Origin: Oscillospiraceae bacterium
GTDB lineage: Bacteria > Bacillota > Clostridia > Oscillospirales > JAAYXM01
NCBI GenBank assembly: GCA_017409405.1
Contig: JAFQSU010000046.1
Span: 1-64,000, forward strand
Direction of reading: 5' to 3'
Length of the DNA stretch: 64,000 nucleotides
Shown here in pieces: positions 42,745-51,348 of the stretch. Below the pieces are notes generated by a model. That model was given only the letters and a program-made list of their open reading frames with translations, was not told the DNA's origin and did no database searches. The stretch's first letter is position 1, and every line of letters starts with the position of its first letter. Made by a program: the position numbers and the translations under genes.

Positions 42745-43071
42745 TTATTTAAGCGCGTTTTCTAAAACCGATGCGATACTTTCCTTGGGAACAACGCCTA
42801 CGAGCTTGTCAAAAACTTCGCCGTTTTTGAAAATAATAAGAGTCGGGATGGACATGATGCCAAAACGTGCGGCAAGCTCACTTTCTTCGTCAACATTCAC
42901 TTTATAAACGTCTGCACGACCTTCAAAGTCGGCACATATTTCGTCAATAACGGGTGAGAGCATCATGCACGGACCGCACCAGGAAGCCCAGAAGTCAACA
43001 AGAACAACGCCGTTTTTGTCGGCAACCTTCTCAGAAAAGGCGGTGACAGTAAGATTAGCAGCATTTGACAT
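42745..43071 (-). CDS. trxA: Thioredoxin
   Basis: A 108-residue thioredoxin with the active site WASWCGPCMML (near residue 30) and the cis-Pro loop SIPTLIIFKNGE. It is a cytoplasmic disulfide reductase. I chose the ATG at 43071 because AAGGAG lies about 9 bases upstream; a longer frame to 43131 would run into the promoter. It is the first gene of a three-gene leftward unit. Confidence 0.95.
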   Translation of the reverse strand: MSNAANLTVTAFSEKVADKNGVVLVDFWASWCGPCMMLSPVIDEICADFEGRADVYKVNVDEESELAARFGIMSIPTLIIFKNGEVFDKLVGVVPKESIASVLENALK

Positions 43072-43109
43072 AATTTTAATCTCCTTAATGATTATAATAT
43101 TCTGATTAT

Positions 43110-43138
43110 AGTATAACACGTTTTGTCCCACTTTACAA
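43110..43138 (-). promoter_or_regulatory. Promoter of the thioredoxin operon
   Basis: On the minus strand, TTGTAA (43138-43133), 17 bases and TATACT (43115-43110), about 39 bases before the start codon. Confidence 0.65.
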
Positions 43139-43154
43139 ATATATTTTGTAAAAA

Positions 43155-43183
43155 TTGACGATAACCGTTATATGTGGTAAAAT
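43155..43183 (+). promoter_or_regulatory. Promoter of the corrinoid-protein gene
   Basis: TTGACG (43155-43160), 17 bases and TAAAAT (43178-43183), 34 bases before the start codon. It diverges from the thioredoxin promoter 17 bases away. Confidence 0.65.
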
Positions 43184-43216
43184 AATATAATAAATAATTT
43201 TGCCGGAGGTATTATT

Positions 43217-43858
43217 ATGTATGATTATGCCGATATGATTTCTGCTGTTGAAAAGGGCAGAGCCCGTGATATAACAGCTCTTACGGAGTCGGCTTTATCA
43301 GCCGGAGAGACGGCGAATAATATTCTGAATCTCGGTCTTCTTCCGGGTATGGAGAATATAGGACAAAAGTTTTCCGAGAACAAGGTCTTTGTTCCGGAGG
43401 TAATGCTTGCGGCAAGGACTCTTAATATTGCACTTGACAAAATACGTCCTCTTCTTGTGGGCGAGGGTGCCAAGCCGTGCGGAAAGGTAGTTATCTGTAC
43501 GGTAAACGGCGACCGCCACGACATCGGAAAGAATCTTGTTAAGATGATGCTTGAGGGCTCGGGCTTTGAGGTTTTTGACCTCGGCGTGAGCGTAACGGAA
43601 GAAAAAATCGTCTCGGCTGTGCGTGAGCATAAGCCCGACATTGTTGCGCTTTCCGCCTTGCTTACGACAACCATGAAGAACCAGGCGGCGGTCATTGATG
43701 CACTGTCGGCGGCAGGGCTTCGCAACGACGTTAAGGTGATTGTCGGCGGCGCACCCGTTACCGAGGAGTTCGCAAAAAGCATCGGCGCCGATGCATATAC
43801 AAAGGATGCAACCTCGGCTGCAGCTGTCGCAAAAAAGCTTGTAAGCCAAACCATGTAA
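43217..43858 (+). CDS. Methyltransferase-type corrinoid protein (orphan)
   Basis: A 213-residue cobalamin-binding protein. Residues 1-85 are the helical cap domain (GLLPGMENIGQKFSENKVFVPEVM), and 90-213 the Rossmann-like B12 domain. The lower ligand motif DxHxxG is present in VNGDRHDIGKNLV, followed by LSALLTTTM and VIVGGAPVTEEFA. Such proteins shuttle methyl groups from methylamines, methanol or methoxy compounds to a second methyltransferase. No cognate methyltransferase or reactivating ATPase adjoins. prfB follows after 18 bases. Confidence 0.92.
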   Translation: MYDYADMISAVEKGRARDITALTESALSAGETANNILNLGLLPGMENIGQKFSENKVFVPEVMLAARTLNIALDKIRPLLVGEGAKPCGKVVICTVNGDRHDIGKNLVKMMLEGSGFEVFDLGVSVTEEKIVSAVREHKPDIVALSALLTTTMKNQAAVIDALSAAGLRNDVKVIVGGAPVTEEFAKSIGADAYTKDATSAAAVAKKLVSQTM

Positions 43859-43876
43859 CAGAAAGGAAATCAGATT

Positions 43877-44998
43877 ATGCTCGTACTTGACGAATATAAA
43901 CTTCGCATAAACGCACTTGATGCACCGATTGCAGAGCTTCGCACCGCTCTTGATATTGACGGGATAAGCGCAGAGCTTGAGAGGCTCGAAAAGAGCACTG
44001 AGGCGGAGGACTTCTGGGGAGACCTCGAAAATTCTCAGGTTGTGCTCAAGCGCATTTCGCGTATAAAGGAAAAGCTTGCAAGATTTGACAAGTTCAATAC
44101 AGACCTTTCGGATATTCAGACGCTTTTTGAGCTTGCGGTTGAGGCAGACGATGAGGATGCCGCCGCAGAGATAGGTGAGCTTCTTGCGGCTCTTGAGGAA
44201 GAGCTTGCAACTGCCCGTATAGACACGCTCCTTTCAGGGGATTACGATTCCAACAACGCCATTATGAGCTTTCAGGCAGGTGCCGGCGGAACAGAGGCTC
44301 AGGACTGGGCGGAAATGCTTTACCGTATGTACACCCACTGGGCAGAACGCCACGGCTTTTCGTATAAAATACTTGACTTTTTAGACGGAGACGAAGCAGG
44401 GCTTAAAAGCGCAAGCATACTCATTGAGGGTGAAAACGCTTACGGATATTTAAAGAGTGAAATGGGCGTTCACCGTCTTGTCCGCATCTCTCCGTTTGAC
44501 TCCTCAGGCAGACGCCACACCTCGTTTGCCGCACTTGAGGTTATGCCCGAAATAACAGAAGACGTTGAGGTGGAGGTCCGCACCGAGGATTTGAAGGTTG
44601 ATACGTACCGTGCAAGCGGTGCAGGCGGTCAGCACGTCAACAAAACGGAGTCCGCAATACGCATCACACACATCCCCACCGGCATCGTTGTTGCCTGCCA
44701 GAACGAGCGCAGTCAGCATCAGAACCGTGAGGTTGCAATGCGTATGCTCAAATCGAAGCTTATCGAAATAAAAGAACGTGAAAATTTAGAGAAGATAGAG
44801 GACATAAAGGGCGAGCAGAAGCTCATTGAATGGGGCAGTCAGATACGCTCGTATGTTTTCATGCCGTACACTCTCGTCAAGGACCACCGCACGGGGTTTG
44901 AAAACGGCAACATCGGCGCCGTAATGGACGGCGATATAGACGGATTTATAAATGCTTATCTCACGCAGATGGCGGCGAACGGAAAAACGGGTAAATAG
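43877..44998 (+). CDS. prfB: Peptide chain release factor 2
   Basis: A 373-residue class I release factor that reads UAA and UGA. The RF2 tripeptide SPF is present (RISPFDSSGRR) and the catalytic GGQ lies in SGAGGQHVNKTESAIR. The whole protein is encoded in one frame from the ATG, including the N-terminal helices. The programmed +1 frameshift with an in-frame UGA near codon 25, which regulates most bacterial prfB genes, is therefore absent. It is followed after 10 bases by the YhaN-like gene. Confidence 0.95.
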   Translation: MLVLDEYKLRINALDAPIAELRTALDIDGISAELERLEKSTEAEDFWGDLENSQVVLKRISRIKEKLARFDKFNTDLSDIQTLFELAVEADDEDAAAEIGELLAALEEELATARIDTLLSGDYDSNNAIMSFQAGAGGTEAQDWAEMLYRMYTHWAERHGFSYKILDFLDGDEAGLKSASILIEGENAYGYLKSEMGVHRLVRISPFDSSGRRHTSFAALEVMPEITEDVEVEVRTEDLKVDTYRASGAGGQHVNKTESAIRITHIPTGIVVACQNERSQHQNREVAMRMLKSKLIEIKERENLEKIEDIKGEQKLIEWGSQIRSYVFMPYTLVKDHRTGFENGNIGAVMDGDIDGFINAYLTQMAANGKTGK

Positions 44999-45008
44999 AG
45001 GCGTTTTT

Positions 45009-47189
45009 ATGTGGATTAAAAAGCTGTATGCGACCTTCGGAAAACTTGACAACAAAACACTTGAGCTCGCTCCCGGACTTAATATCGTGACCGGCTCGAA
45101 TGAGTCGGGAAAGTCTACGTGGAGTGCGTTTATCCGTGCCATGTTCTTTGGTATATCCACAAGGGAAAAGGCGAAAGTCGGATACCTTCCCGACAAGGAA
45201 AAGTACCGCCCGTGGAGCGGAAGTCCGATGTACGGACGCATGGAGCTTGTGCGTGACGGTGATGAGCTTGAAATAGAGCGCACATCACAGAGATCAGGCG
45301 TGTTTTCCAAAGAAAGCGCAAGAAACATAACAAGCGGAGCGCCGGTTGAAACGGGCGAAGCTCTTGTGGGTGTTGCGCGCGGTGTTTATGAGAGAACTGC
45401 ATTCATCGGTCAGTCGAGAATCGGCATTGACGGCGATGCAGATACCGAAAAGCGAATTCTTGCGATTGCTTCAAGCGGTAACGAAAACATTTCCGCCGCA
45501 GAGGTAATCTCGCGTCTTGAAAAAAAACAGCGTGAGCTTCGCTCGGTAAGAGGTCTCGGTGCATTGCCTGAGGTTGAAGCGAAGATTTATGCACTTGAAA
45601 AAGCACTTTCAGACGGCAAAGAAACCCAACAGCGCATACATGAAGCCGAGGGTGAGTTTTTGTCGCTTTCAGAAAAGCTGAAGACTTCAGAACGCGCGCT
45701 TAAAATAGCGTATGCGGAAGAGCTTCGCACAAAGCTGAAGGGTGCAGAGCGTGCAAAAAAAGAGTATGAAGAAGCTCTTAAAGAGCTTCAGGAGTACGCA
45801 GACTATCCCGTAAAGGATACATACAGCGAATTTCTCTCAAAGCTTAATGAGTGGCAGGAATTTACCGTTGCGACAGAGCGGAGCTCGTCAGAGTTTAATG
45901 TGGCACTTCGTGAAAAAGAGCTTTCAGAGCGTGAAAAGTCGGGCTTTACCGCTTTTGAGGGTATGGACGAAGCCACGGCAAGGCAAAAGGCAGAGGATGA
46001 TAAGACGAGGCTTTTAACTGCATCGAAGAAAAAGACTCCGGTGCTTGGTTTGGTGCTTGTTTTCGCGGCAGTTTTGCTGCTTGCGGCAGGTGTGCTTCTT
46101 AATATATGGTTTCTTCTCCCCGGAGTGTTTTTTGCCGCAGCCGGTATTGCTTTGGCTATCATGTCGGGCAAAAAGACACGCACCGAGGCAGAGCGTGAGA
46201 TAACCGCCCTCTATGGCGGCACGGATTCTTCTGTGATTGAAAAACGCCTTGAAGAATATATTTTGACTCTACGCCGAGAAGGTGAGCTTTCAGAAAAAAT
46301 CCGTGAGCTTTCCGTTTCCTCTGAAATCTCAAAAAATTCGGCAGAGCTCAGAAACAGAGATATCCTTGAAATGCTGTCACGGTGGGAGATTCCCGAAACG
46401 GATTTCTTTGCGGCAGAAAAGACCCTTCGTGAGCGCGTAATGCTCCGTGAAAATGCGCATGCCCGATATGAGTCTGCAAAAGCAAGGCTTGAGGTGATTA
46501 AAGAAACCCTCGGAGAAGCCGGGGAGTCTGTTGAATATACGGAGGATGAAATACCCGATAAGACCTCCGACCAACTCGAAGATATATGCGCCGGAATGCG
46601 CGACCTTATAAAAAAATGCGAGCTTGAGCTTGCGACACTGCGAGAGCGCATGGCGGGAACAGATATTGAAAAATCCGAAGAAGAGCTTCAAGGACTTTAT
46701 GAAAGCAAGGACATGCTTGAGCTTGAATATGAGGCATATGCACTTGCACTTAAGGGGATAGCAGAGGCGGATTCTGAGATACGCAACCGTTTTTCGCCAG
46801 AGGTGGAAAAGCGTGCTTCGGAAATATTTTCAAGGCTTTGCGGCGGAAGCTTTGAGGTCGTGAGAATAAAAAACAGCGATTTTGAAATGGAGGTTGCGGA
46901 AGGTGTGGCAAGCACCCCGAGAGAACAGCTTACCTTATCGCAGGGCACACTTGACGAGCTGTATTTTTCACTTCGTATAGCACTTTGCGAGATGATACTG
47001 TCGGATGAGGATGCTCCGCCCATGGTGCTTGATGACGTGTTTGTGAACTTTGACGGCGAGCGCATGGCACGGGCGCTTGAGCTTCTCCGAGACCTTTCCG
47101 AAACACGGCAGATTATCCTGTTTACATGCCATACTCGTGAAGCGGAATACTTTGAAAAAGACGACAGAGTAAATAAAGTAAATATATAA
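45009..47189 (+). CDS. YhaN/SbcC-like AAA ATPase with membrane hairpin
   Basis: A 726-residue SMC-like ATPase. Walker A is GSNESGKSTWSAF (about residue 32), with the signature region LTLSQGTLDELYFSLRIAL and Walker B PPMVLDDVFVNFD near the C-terminus, separated by long coiled coils. Residues about 340-385 form two adjacent hydrophobic segments (VLGLVLVFAAVLLLAAGVLL and WFLLPGVFFAAAGIALAIMS), as in the YhaN family, so the coil may be anchored to the membrane. Its usual nuclease partner (YhaO/SbcD-like) is not adjacent. The likely role is in DNA repair or end processing. It starts 10 bases after prfB. Confidence 0.85.
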   Translation: MWIKKLYATFGKLDNKTLELAPGLNIVTGSNESGKSTWSAFIRAMFFGISTREKAKVGYLPDKEKYRPWSGSPMYGRMELVRDGDELEIERTSQRSGVFSKESARNITSGAPVETGEALVGVARGVYERTAFIGQSRIGIDGDADTEKRILAIASSGNENISAAEVISRLEKKQRELRSVRGLGALPEVEAKIYALEKALSDGKETQQRIHEAEGEFLSLSEKLKTSERALKIAYAEELRTKLKGAERAKKEYEEALKELQEYADYPVKDTYSEFLSKLNEWQEFTVATERSSSEFNVALREKELSEREKSGFTAFEGMDEATARQKAEDDKTRLLTASKKKTPVLGLVLVFAAVLLLAAGVLLNIWFLLPGVFFAAAGIALAIMSGKKTRTEAEREITALYGGTDSSVIEKRLEEYILTLRREGELSEKIRELSVSSEISKNSAELRNRDILEMLSRWEIPETDFFAAEKTLRERVMLRENAHARYESAKARLEVIKETLGEAGESVEYTEDEIPDKTSDQLEDICAGMRDLIKKCELELATLRERMAGTDIEKSEEELQGLYESKDMLELEYEAYALALKGIAEADSEIRNRFSPEVEKRASEIFSRLCGGSFEVVRIKNSDFEMEVAEGVASTPREQLTLSQGTLDELYFSLRIALCEMILSDEDAPPMVLDDVFVNFDGERMARALELLRDLSETRQIILFTCHTREAEYFEKDDRVNKVNI

Positions 47190-47193
47190 GGCT

Positions 47194-47232
47194 AAAAGCT
47201 TTGCGGCAAATGTATTTTGCCGCAAAGCTTTT
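47194..47232. terminator. Bidirectional terminator between the ATPase gene and the his operon
   Basis: AAAAGCTTTGCGGCAAA and TTTGCCGCAAAGCTTTT form a perfect 17-base stem with a 5-base loop. It serves both the rightward ATPase gene and the leftward his operon. Confidence 0.88.
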
Positions 47233-47236
47233 TATC

Positions 47237-48010
47237 TCAAAAAATATCTGTTATCCGGGCACCGAGCTCTTTTGCCCATTTCTCCCATTTAGGGAATTCA
47301 AAGCAAAGGTTATCTGCGAAATGGCAGTCGCTTGTAAGAATAAATCTTCCGCCCTTTGAAGCTATGTATTTTACCTGATCACCACTCGGATACGGTACTG
47401 ACCTGTATCTTCGACAGATTGCGCCGGTGTTTATCTCAAACGGAATATCCGCCGCAAGGAGCTTATCGACAGCCTTCTTCCACGCATTTATGTATCTCGG
47501 CGAATCTTCATCAAACAAAGCGCCATCTTCGTTAAACTTTGAGATAAGGTCAAAGTGTCCTATAATATCGGGGTGAAGCTTTTCGGCAACGCTTCCGACC
47601 TCGTCAAAATATATTTCACAGAGTGAGAGAACATCGCCGTCAAAATACTTTTTCGCCGCCGCAAGGAGCTTTTCGGGACTTTCATCAACATCGACAAGCT
47701 CATCCTCCACTTTCATATAATGAACAGAGCCGATTGTGAAATCCGCCCAAGGGCATTCTTCACCGAAAAGGTCACGCTCAACACCGCAGAGGATTTTTAT
47801 GCGGTCTTTATACTTCTCCGAAAGAGCCGAGATCTCCTCACGGTAGCTCTCCGTCCGTGTCATGCAGTAGCTTGTATCAAACGGGGTATAGCCGTGACCG
47901 GAAAAGCCGATGACCGAAAGCCCGAGCTTGATTGCTTTGAGTACGGTTTCCTCGGCAGAGCTTTTTCCGTCACAGTAGTTTGTGTGAACGTGAAGGTCAC
48001 CCTTTATCAT
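47237..48010 (-). CDS. hisK: Histidinol-phosphatase, PHP type
   Basis: A 257-residue metal-dependent phosphatase that removes phosphate from histidinol phosphate, the eighth step of histidine synthesis. Metal ligands are visible as DLHVHTNYCDG (residues 5-15), FSGHGYTPF, GVERDLF, IGSVHYM, IGHFDLI and TSDCHFAD. It is the last gene of the his operon and overlaps hisIE by 4 bases (ATGA), which supports the assignment over other PHP functions. Confidence 0.93.
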   Translation of the reverse strand: MIKGDLHVHTNYCDGKSSAEETVLKAIKLGLSVIGFSGHGYTPFDTSYCMTRTESYREEISALSEKYKDRIKILCGVERDLFGEECPWADFTIGSVHYMKVEDELVDVDESPEKLLAAAKKYFDGDVLSLCEIYFDEVGSVAEKLHPDIIGHFDLISKFNEDGALFDEDSPRYINAWKKAVDKLLAADIPFEINTGAICRRYRSVPYPSGDQVKYIASKGGRFILTSDCHFADNLCFEFPKWEKWAKELGARITDIF

Positions 48011-48657
48011 TTCGTCATTTTCTCCTGCTTTACCTTGTGGTCGATTACATGACGGGAAGCAAGCTCACGGTGGATATCCGAAAGGTCGATTCCCATTTCA
48101 ATCATAAGCACCATGACGTGATATGCAAGGTCTGCAATTTCATATACGGTTTCTGCCTTATCGTTTGCCTTGCCTGCGATTATGACCTCGGTGCTTTCTT
48201 CGCCCACCTTTTTGAGAATCTTGTCTATACCTTTTTCAAAAAGATAGGTTGTGTATGAGCCTTCTTTTTTCTCGATTTTTCTGCCCTTGAGCATATCCAT
48301 GAGACTCTCGAGTGAGAATTCATGGCGTTCTTCGCTCTGATATACCGGGTTTTCAAAGCAGGAAAACGTGCCCTTGTGGCAGGCAGGACCGTCAGGCTCT
48401 ACCACGACCACGAGTGCATCGTTGTCACAGTCTGCGGTTATTGAAACGATGTGCTGATAATTTCCGCTTGTTTTGCCCTTGAGCCACAGCTCATTTCTCG
48501 ACCTGCTCCAGAAGCAGGTGAGTCCCTTTTCCATGGAAATTTTGAGGCTCTCACGGTTCATATAGGCAAGAGTGAGCACACGCTTTGAAACAGCATCCAC
48601 CACAATCGCCGGAATAAGCCCCTTTTCGTCAAATTTAAGCTCGTCTATATTAAGCAT
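48007..48657 (-). CDS. hisIE: Phosphoribosyl-AMP cyclohydrolase / phosphoribosyl-ATP pyrophosphatase
   Basis: A 216-residue bifunctional enzyme of histidine synthesis (steps 2 and 3). Residues 1-110 are the HisI cyclohydrolase, with VLTLAYMNRESLKISMEKG, FWSRSRNELWLKGKTSGN and the zinc site DCDNDALVVVVEPDGPACHKG. Residues 120-216 are the HisE pyrophosphatase, with KGIDKILKKVGEESTEVIIAGKAND and the ADLAYHVMVLM helix. It lies 13 bases after hisF. Confidence 0.96.
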   Translation of the reverse strand: MLNIDELKFDEKGLIPAIVVDAVSKRVLTLAYMNRESLKISMEKGLTCFWSRSRNELWLKGKTSGNYQHIVSITADCDNDALVVVVEPDGPACHKGTFSCFENPVYQSEERHEFSLESLMDMLKGRKIEKKEGSYTTYLFEKGIDKILKKVGEESTEVIIAGKANDKAETVYEIADLAYHVMVLMIEMGIDLSDIHRELASRHVIDHKVKQEKMTK

Positions 48658-48670
48658 CTTTTTTCTCCTT

Positions 48671-49429
48671 TCAGATTCTCGTCGGAATCCTGCTTTCCTT
48701 CATTTCTTTTTTCAGGTCACTTATCGCAACTTCTCCGAAGTGGAAAATTGATGCGGCAAGACCTGCATCCACCTTCGGAAGTGTTTTGAACAGCGTTATG
48801 AAATCCTGCGACTTCCCTGCGCCGCCCGAGGCAATTACCGGAACGTTTACGGCGTTGCAGACCGCATCAAGCATTTCAAGGTCAAAGCCGCCCTTGACAC
48901 CGTCTGTATCTATGGAATTTACCACGACTTCACCGGCGCCGAGAGAGACACACTTTTTAATCCACTCGATAGCCTCCATGCCGGTATTCTCACGGCCGCC
49001 CTTTGCAAAGACACGGAAAACTCCGCCAACGCGCTTGACGTCCGCCGAGAGCACAACACACTGGTCACCGTAAAGCTTTGCCGCCTCGTAAATGAGGTTC
49101 GGATTTCTTATCGCACCCGAGTTTACCGACACCTTATCGGCACCGCATTTGAGCACGCGGTCAAAATCGTCGGTGGTGTTTATGCCGCCGCCGACCGTAA
49201 GGGGAATGAACACCGATTTTGCCGTCTCGCAGAGGATGTCCGTAAACAGACGTCGCCCCTCTGCAGAGGCGGTTATATCATAGAAAACAAGCTCGTCTGC
49301 GCCGTTTTCGCTGTAAAACCTTGCAAGCTCAACGGGTGAGGAAACATCGTTTAAGTCCTTGAAATTGACGCCCTTGACAACTCTGCCGTCACGCACATCG
49401 AGGCAGGGGATGATTCGTTTTGTTATCAT
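48671..49429 (-). CDS. hisF: Imidazole glycerol phosphate synthase, cyclase subunit
   Basis: A 252-residue (beta/alpha)8-barrel that forms imidazole glycerol phosphate with HisH. The catalytic Asp residues are in CLDVRDGRVVKGVNF (residues 8-22) and NSIDTDGVKGGFD; the phosphate-binding GG motifs are TVGGGI and ASGGAGK. The start overlaps the stop of hisA by 4 bases. Confidence 0.96.
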   Translation of the reverse strand: MITKRIIPCLDVRDGRVVKGVNFKDLNDVSSPVELARFYSENGADELVFYDITASAEGRRLFTDILCETAKSVFIPLTVGGGINTTDDFDRVLKCGADKVSVNSGAIRNPNLIYEAAKLYGDQCVVLSADVKRVGGVFRVFAKGGRENTGMEAIEWIKKCVSLGAGEVVVNSIDTDGVKGGFDLEMLDAVCNAVNVPVIASGGAGKSQDFITLFKTLPKVDAGLAASIFHFGEVAISDLKKEMKESRIPTRI

Positions 49430-50139
49430 TTCGCCACCTCTATTGCCTTTGAAAGGTCTATACTTCCCGTATAGTATGCCTTTCCGATAATAGCCCCGTA
49501 GATATCGAGCTTTCGCAGTGCGCGCACGTCCTCAAGGGACGAAACACCGCCCGATGCTATGATTTTCATGTCAAATCGGTTTGAGAGCTCTTCATAAAGA
49601 CCTACGTTTGTGCCCTGCATGGCACCGTCCTTTGAAATGTCGGTGCAAATAAGAGTCGTAACGCCGATATCCTGCATCCTTTCGCAAAGCTCGTATGCGG
49701 TAAGTGCGCTTTTTTCAGTCCATCCGCGAACTGCTGCGTATCCGTCCTTTATATCGACGCCCACGGCTATTTTCTCTCCGAAGTTTTTTACCGCTTCACG
49801 GCAGAAATCCATGTCGGTGACTGCCGCTGTGCCGAGAATGACACGGTCTATCCCTGCCAAAACATATTTGTCGATAACGGAAAGCGAGCGTATGCCGCCG
49901 CCGACCTCGCAGAGAAGTCCCGAGGTTTTTTTGATGTCGCACACCGTATCTAAATTCGGCGTGTCACCGCTCTTTGCGCCCTCAAGGTCTACTATGTGTA
50001 TCCAGCTTGCGCCGCATTTGACAAAATCAGCCGCAGTCTCACACGGGTTTTCGTTATACACGGTCATTTGGTTATAGTCGCCCTTAAACAGACGTACCGC
50101 CTTTTTTTCGTATAAGTCAATTGCCGGAAAAATCAGCAT
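49426..50139 (-). CDS. hisA: ProFAR isomerase
   Basis: A 237-residue (beta/alpha)8-barrel that carries out the Amadori step of histidine synthesis. The two catalytic Asp residues are in PAIDLYEKKAVRL (residue 7) and CTDISKDGAMQGTN; phosphate-binding motifs are EVGGGIRS and ASGGVSS. It lies 3 bases after hisH. The first line of the protein, MLIFPAIDLYEKKAVRLFKG, is typical. Confidence 0.95.
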   Translation of the reverse strand: MLIFPAIDLYEKKAVRLFKGDYNQMTVYNENPCETAADFVKCGASWIHIVDLEGAKSGDTPNLDTVCDIKKTSGLLCEVGGGIRSLSVIDKYVLAGIDRVILGTAAVTDMDFCREAVKNFGEKIAVGVDIKDGYAAVRGWTEKSALTAYELCERMQDIGVTTLICTDISKDGAMQGTNVGLYEELSNRFDMKIIASGGVSSLEDVRALRKLDIYGAIIGKAYYTGSIDLSKAIEVAK

Positions 50140-50142
50140 TTT

Positions 50143-50760
50143 TTATCCCTCCGTTTCGCAGAACGCACGAAGGATGGAAAGTCCTGTCTCGCCGCTCTTT
50201 TCCGGGTGAAACTGACAGCCGTATACATTGCCGCAAAAAACCGCCGCAGTAAGCTCTGCTCCGTACTCCGCTGTGGCGCAGACTGCCTCTTCGCAGTCTG
50301 CCGCATAGTAGGAATGTACGAAATAAACACAGTCACCCTCGTTTACGTATTTGAATATTGGATTCTTTTCTCCCTTAAAGTGCAGAGCGTTCCAGCCGAT
50401 GTGCGGAATTTTTAGCTCCTTTGGTATAACGTCTGCAATGGGTCGGACGCTTCCGGGAATAAGACCAAGCCCTTCATGCTCGCCGTATTCAAAGCTCTTT
50501 TCAAAAAGAAGCTGCATACCGAGGCATATGCCGAGTATCGGTTTTCCCCGTTTTGCCTCTTCGCACACGACTACGTCAAGACCTGAGGCACGAAGCTTTT
50601 TAGCCGCATCTTCAAATGCGCCGACACCGGGAAGAATTATTCTGTCTGCACTCCGTATCACATCGGGGTCTGAAGTGACCGTAACCTCTGTCCCTATTGC
50701 TCGGAATGAAGCCGAGAGTGAGAACAGGTTGCCGACGCCGTAATCAATAATCGCTACCAT
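50143..50760 (-). CDS. hisH: Imidazole glycerol phosphate synthase, glutaminase subunit
   Basis: A 205-residue class I glutamine amidotransferase that feeds ammonia to HisF. The nucleophile Cys is in GICLGMQLLFE (about residue 78), and the His-Glu pair in CQFHPEKSGE (about 187). The oxyanion motif and the start VAIIDYGVGNLFSL are normal. Start and the hisB stop overlap by one base. Confidence 0.96.
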   Translation of the reverse strand: MVAIIDYGVGNLFSLSASFRAIGTEVTVTSDPDVIRSADRIILPGVGAFEDAAKKLRASGLDVVVCEEAKRGKPILGICLGMQLLFEKSFEYGEHEGLGLIPGSVRPIADVIPKELKIPHIGWNALHFKGEKNPIFKYVNEGDCVYFVHSYYAADCEEAVCATAEYGAELTAAVFCGNVYGCQFHPEKSGETGLSILRAFCETEG

Positions 50761-51347
50761 CAGAGAACTCCCTTCGTAGAGGGAATCTCATTTGCAAAAT
50801 CGGGGTCAATCTTCACTGCCGCACGCAACGCCCTTGCGACGGACTTGAACGTACCCTCGATTATATGATGTGAGTTCTTGCCTGCAAGCTGGCTTATATG
50901 AAGGGTTATGCCGGCTTCGCGGACAAAGCCCTGCCAGAACTCCTCACAAAGCTCTGTATCAAAATCACCAACTCTTACAGTCGGGATTGAGAGACCGTAG
51001 CTTAACATACTGCGTCCCGAAATATCTACTGCAGAGAGAATGAGAGCTTCATCCATGGGTAAAAGCATGTTGCCGTAGCGGCATATGCCACGCTTGTCAC
51101 CTAAGGCAGTTGCAAACGCCTTGCCGAGAGCTATGCCGACATCCTCAACGGTGTGGTGAAAATCAACCCATATATCACCCTTGCATGAGACGGTAAGGTC
51201 AAAGCCGCCGTGACGTGCAAAAAGTGTGAGCATGTGGTCTAAAAATCCGCAGCCGGTTATAACCCCGCTCTTGCCGCTTCCGTCAAGATTAAGGCTCAGC
51301 TCAATTTCGGTTTCCGCTGTTTTTCTTTTAATTTCAGCATTTCTCAT
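50760..51347 (-). CDS. hisB: Imidazole glycerol phosphate dehydratase
   Basis: A 195-residue manganese enzyme of histidine synthesis. The metal-binding motifs are CGFLDHMLTLFARHGGFDL and FHHTVEDVGIALG in the first half, and the symmetric LAGKNSHHIIEGTFKS in the second. It is the monofunctional form without a phosphatase domain, which fits the separate hisK. I chose the ATG at 51347, 6 bases after GGAGGTAA, and 1 base after the hisC stop. Confidence 0.96.
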   Translation of the reverse strand: MRNAEIKRKTAETEIELSLNLDGSGKSGVITGCGFLDHMLTLFARHGGFDLTVSCKGDIWVDFHHTVEDVGIALGKAFATALGDKRGICRYGNMLLPMDEALILSAVDISGRSMLSYGLSIPTVRVGDFDTELCEEFWQGFVREAGITLHISQLAGKNSHHIIEGTFKSVARALRAAVKIDPDFANEIPSTKGVL

Positions 51348-51348
51348 A

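Noticed and set aside
43225-43854. Two long minus-strand frames opposite the corrinoid gene
   Set aside because: Both are antisense to a clear B12-binding protein, and neither has a ribosome site or recognisable motifs.
43877-43960. Programmed +1 frameshift in prfB
   Set aside because: CTT GAT occurs in-frame near the usual place, but there is no UGA and the frame is continuous.
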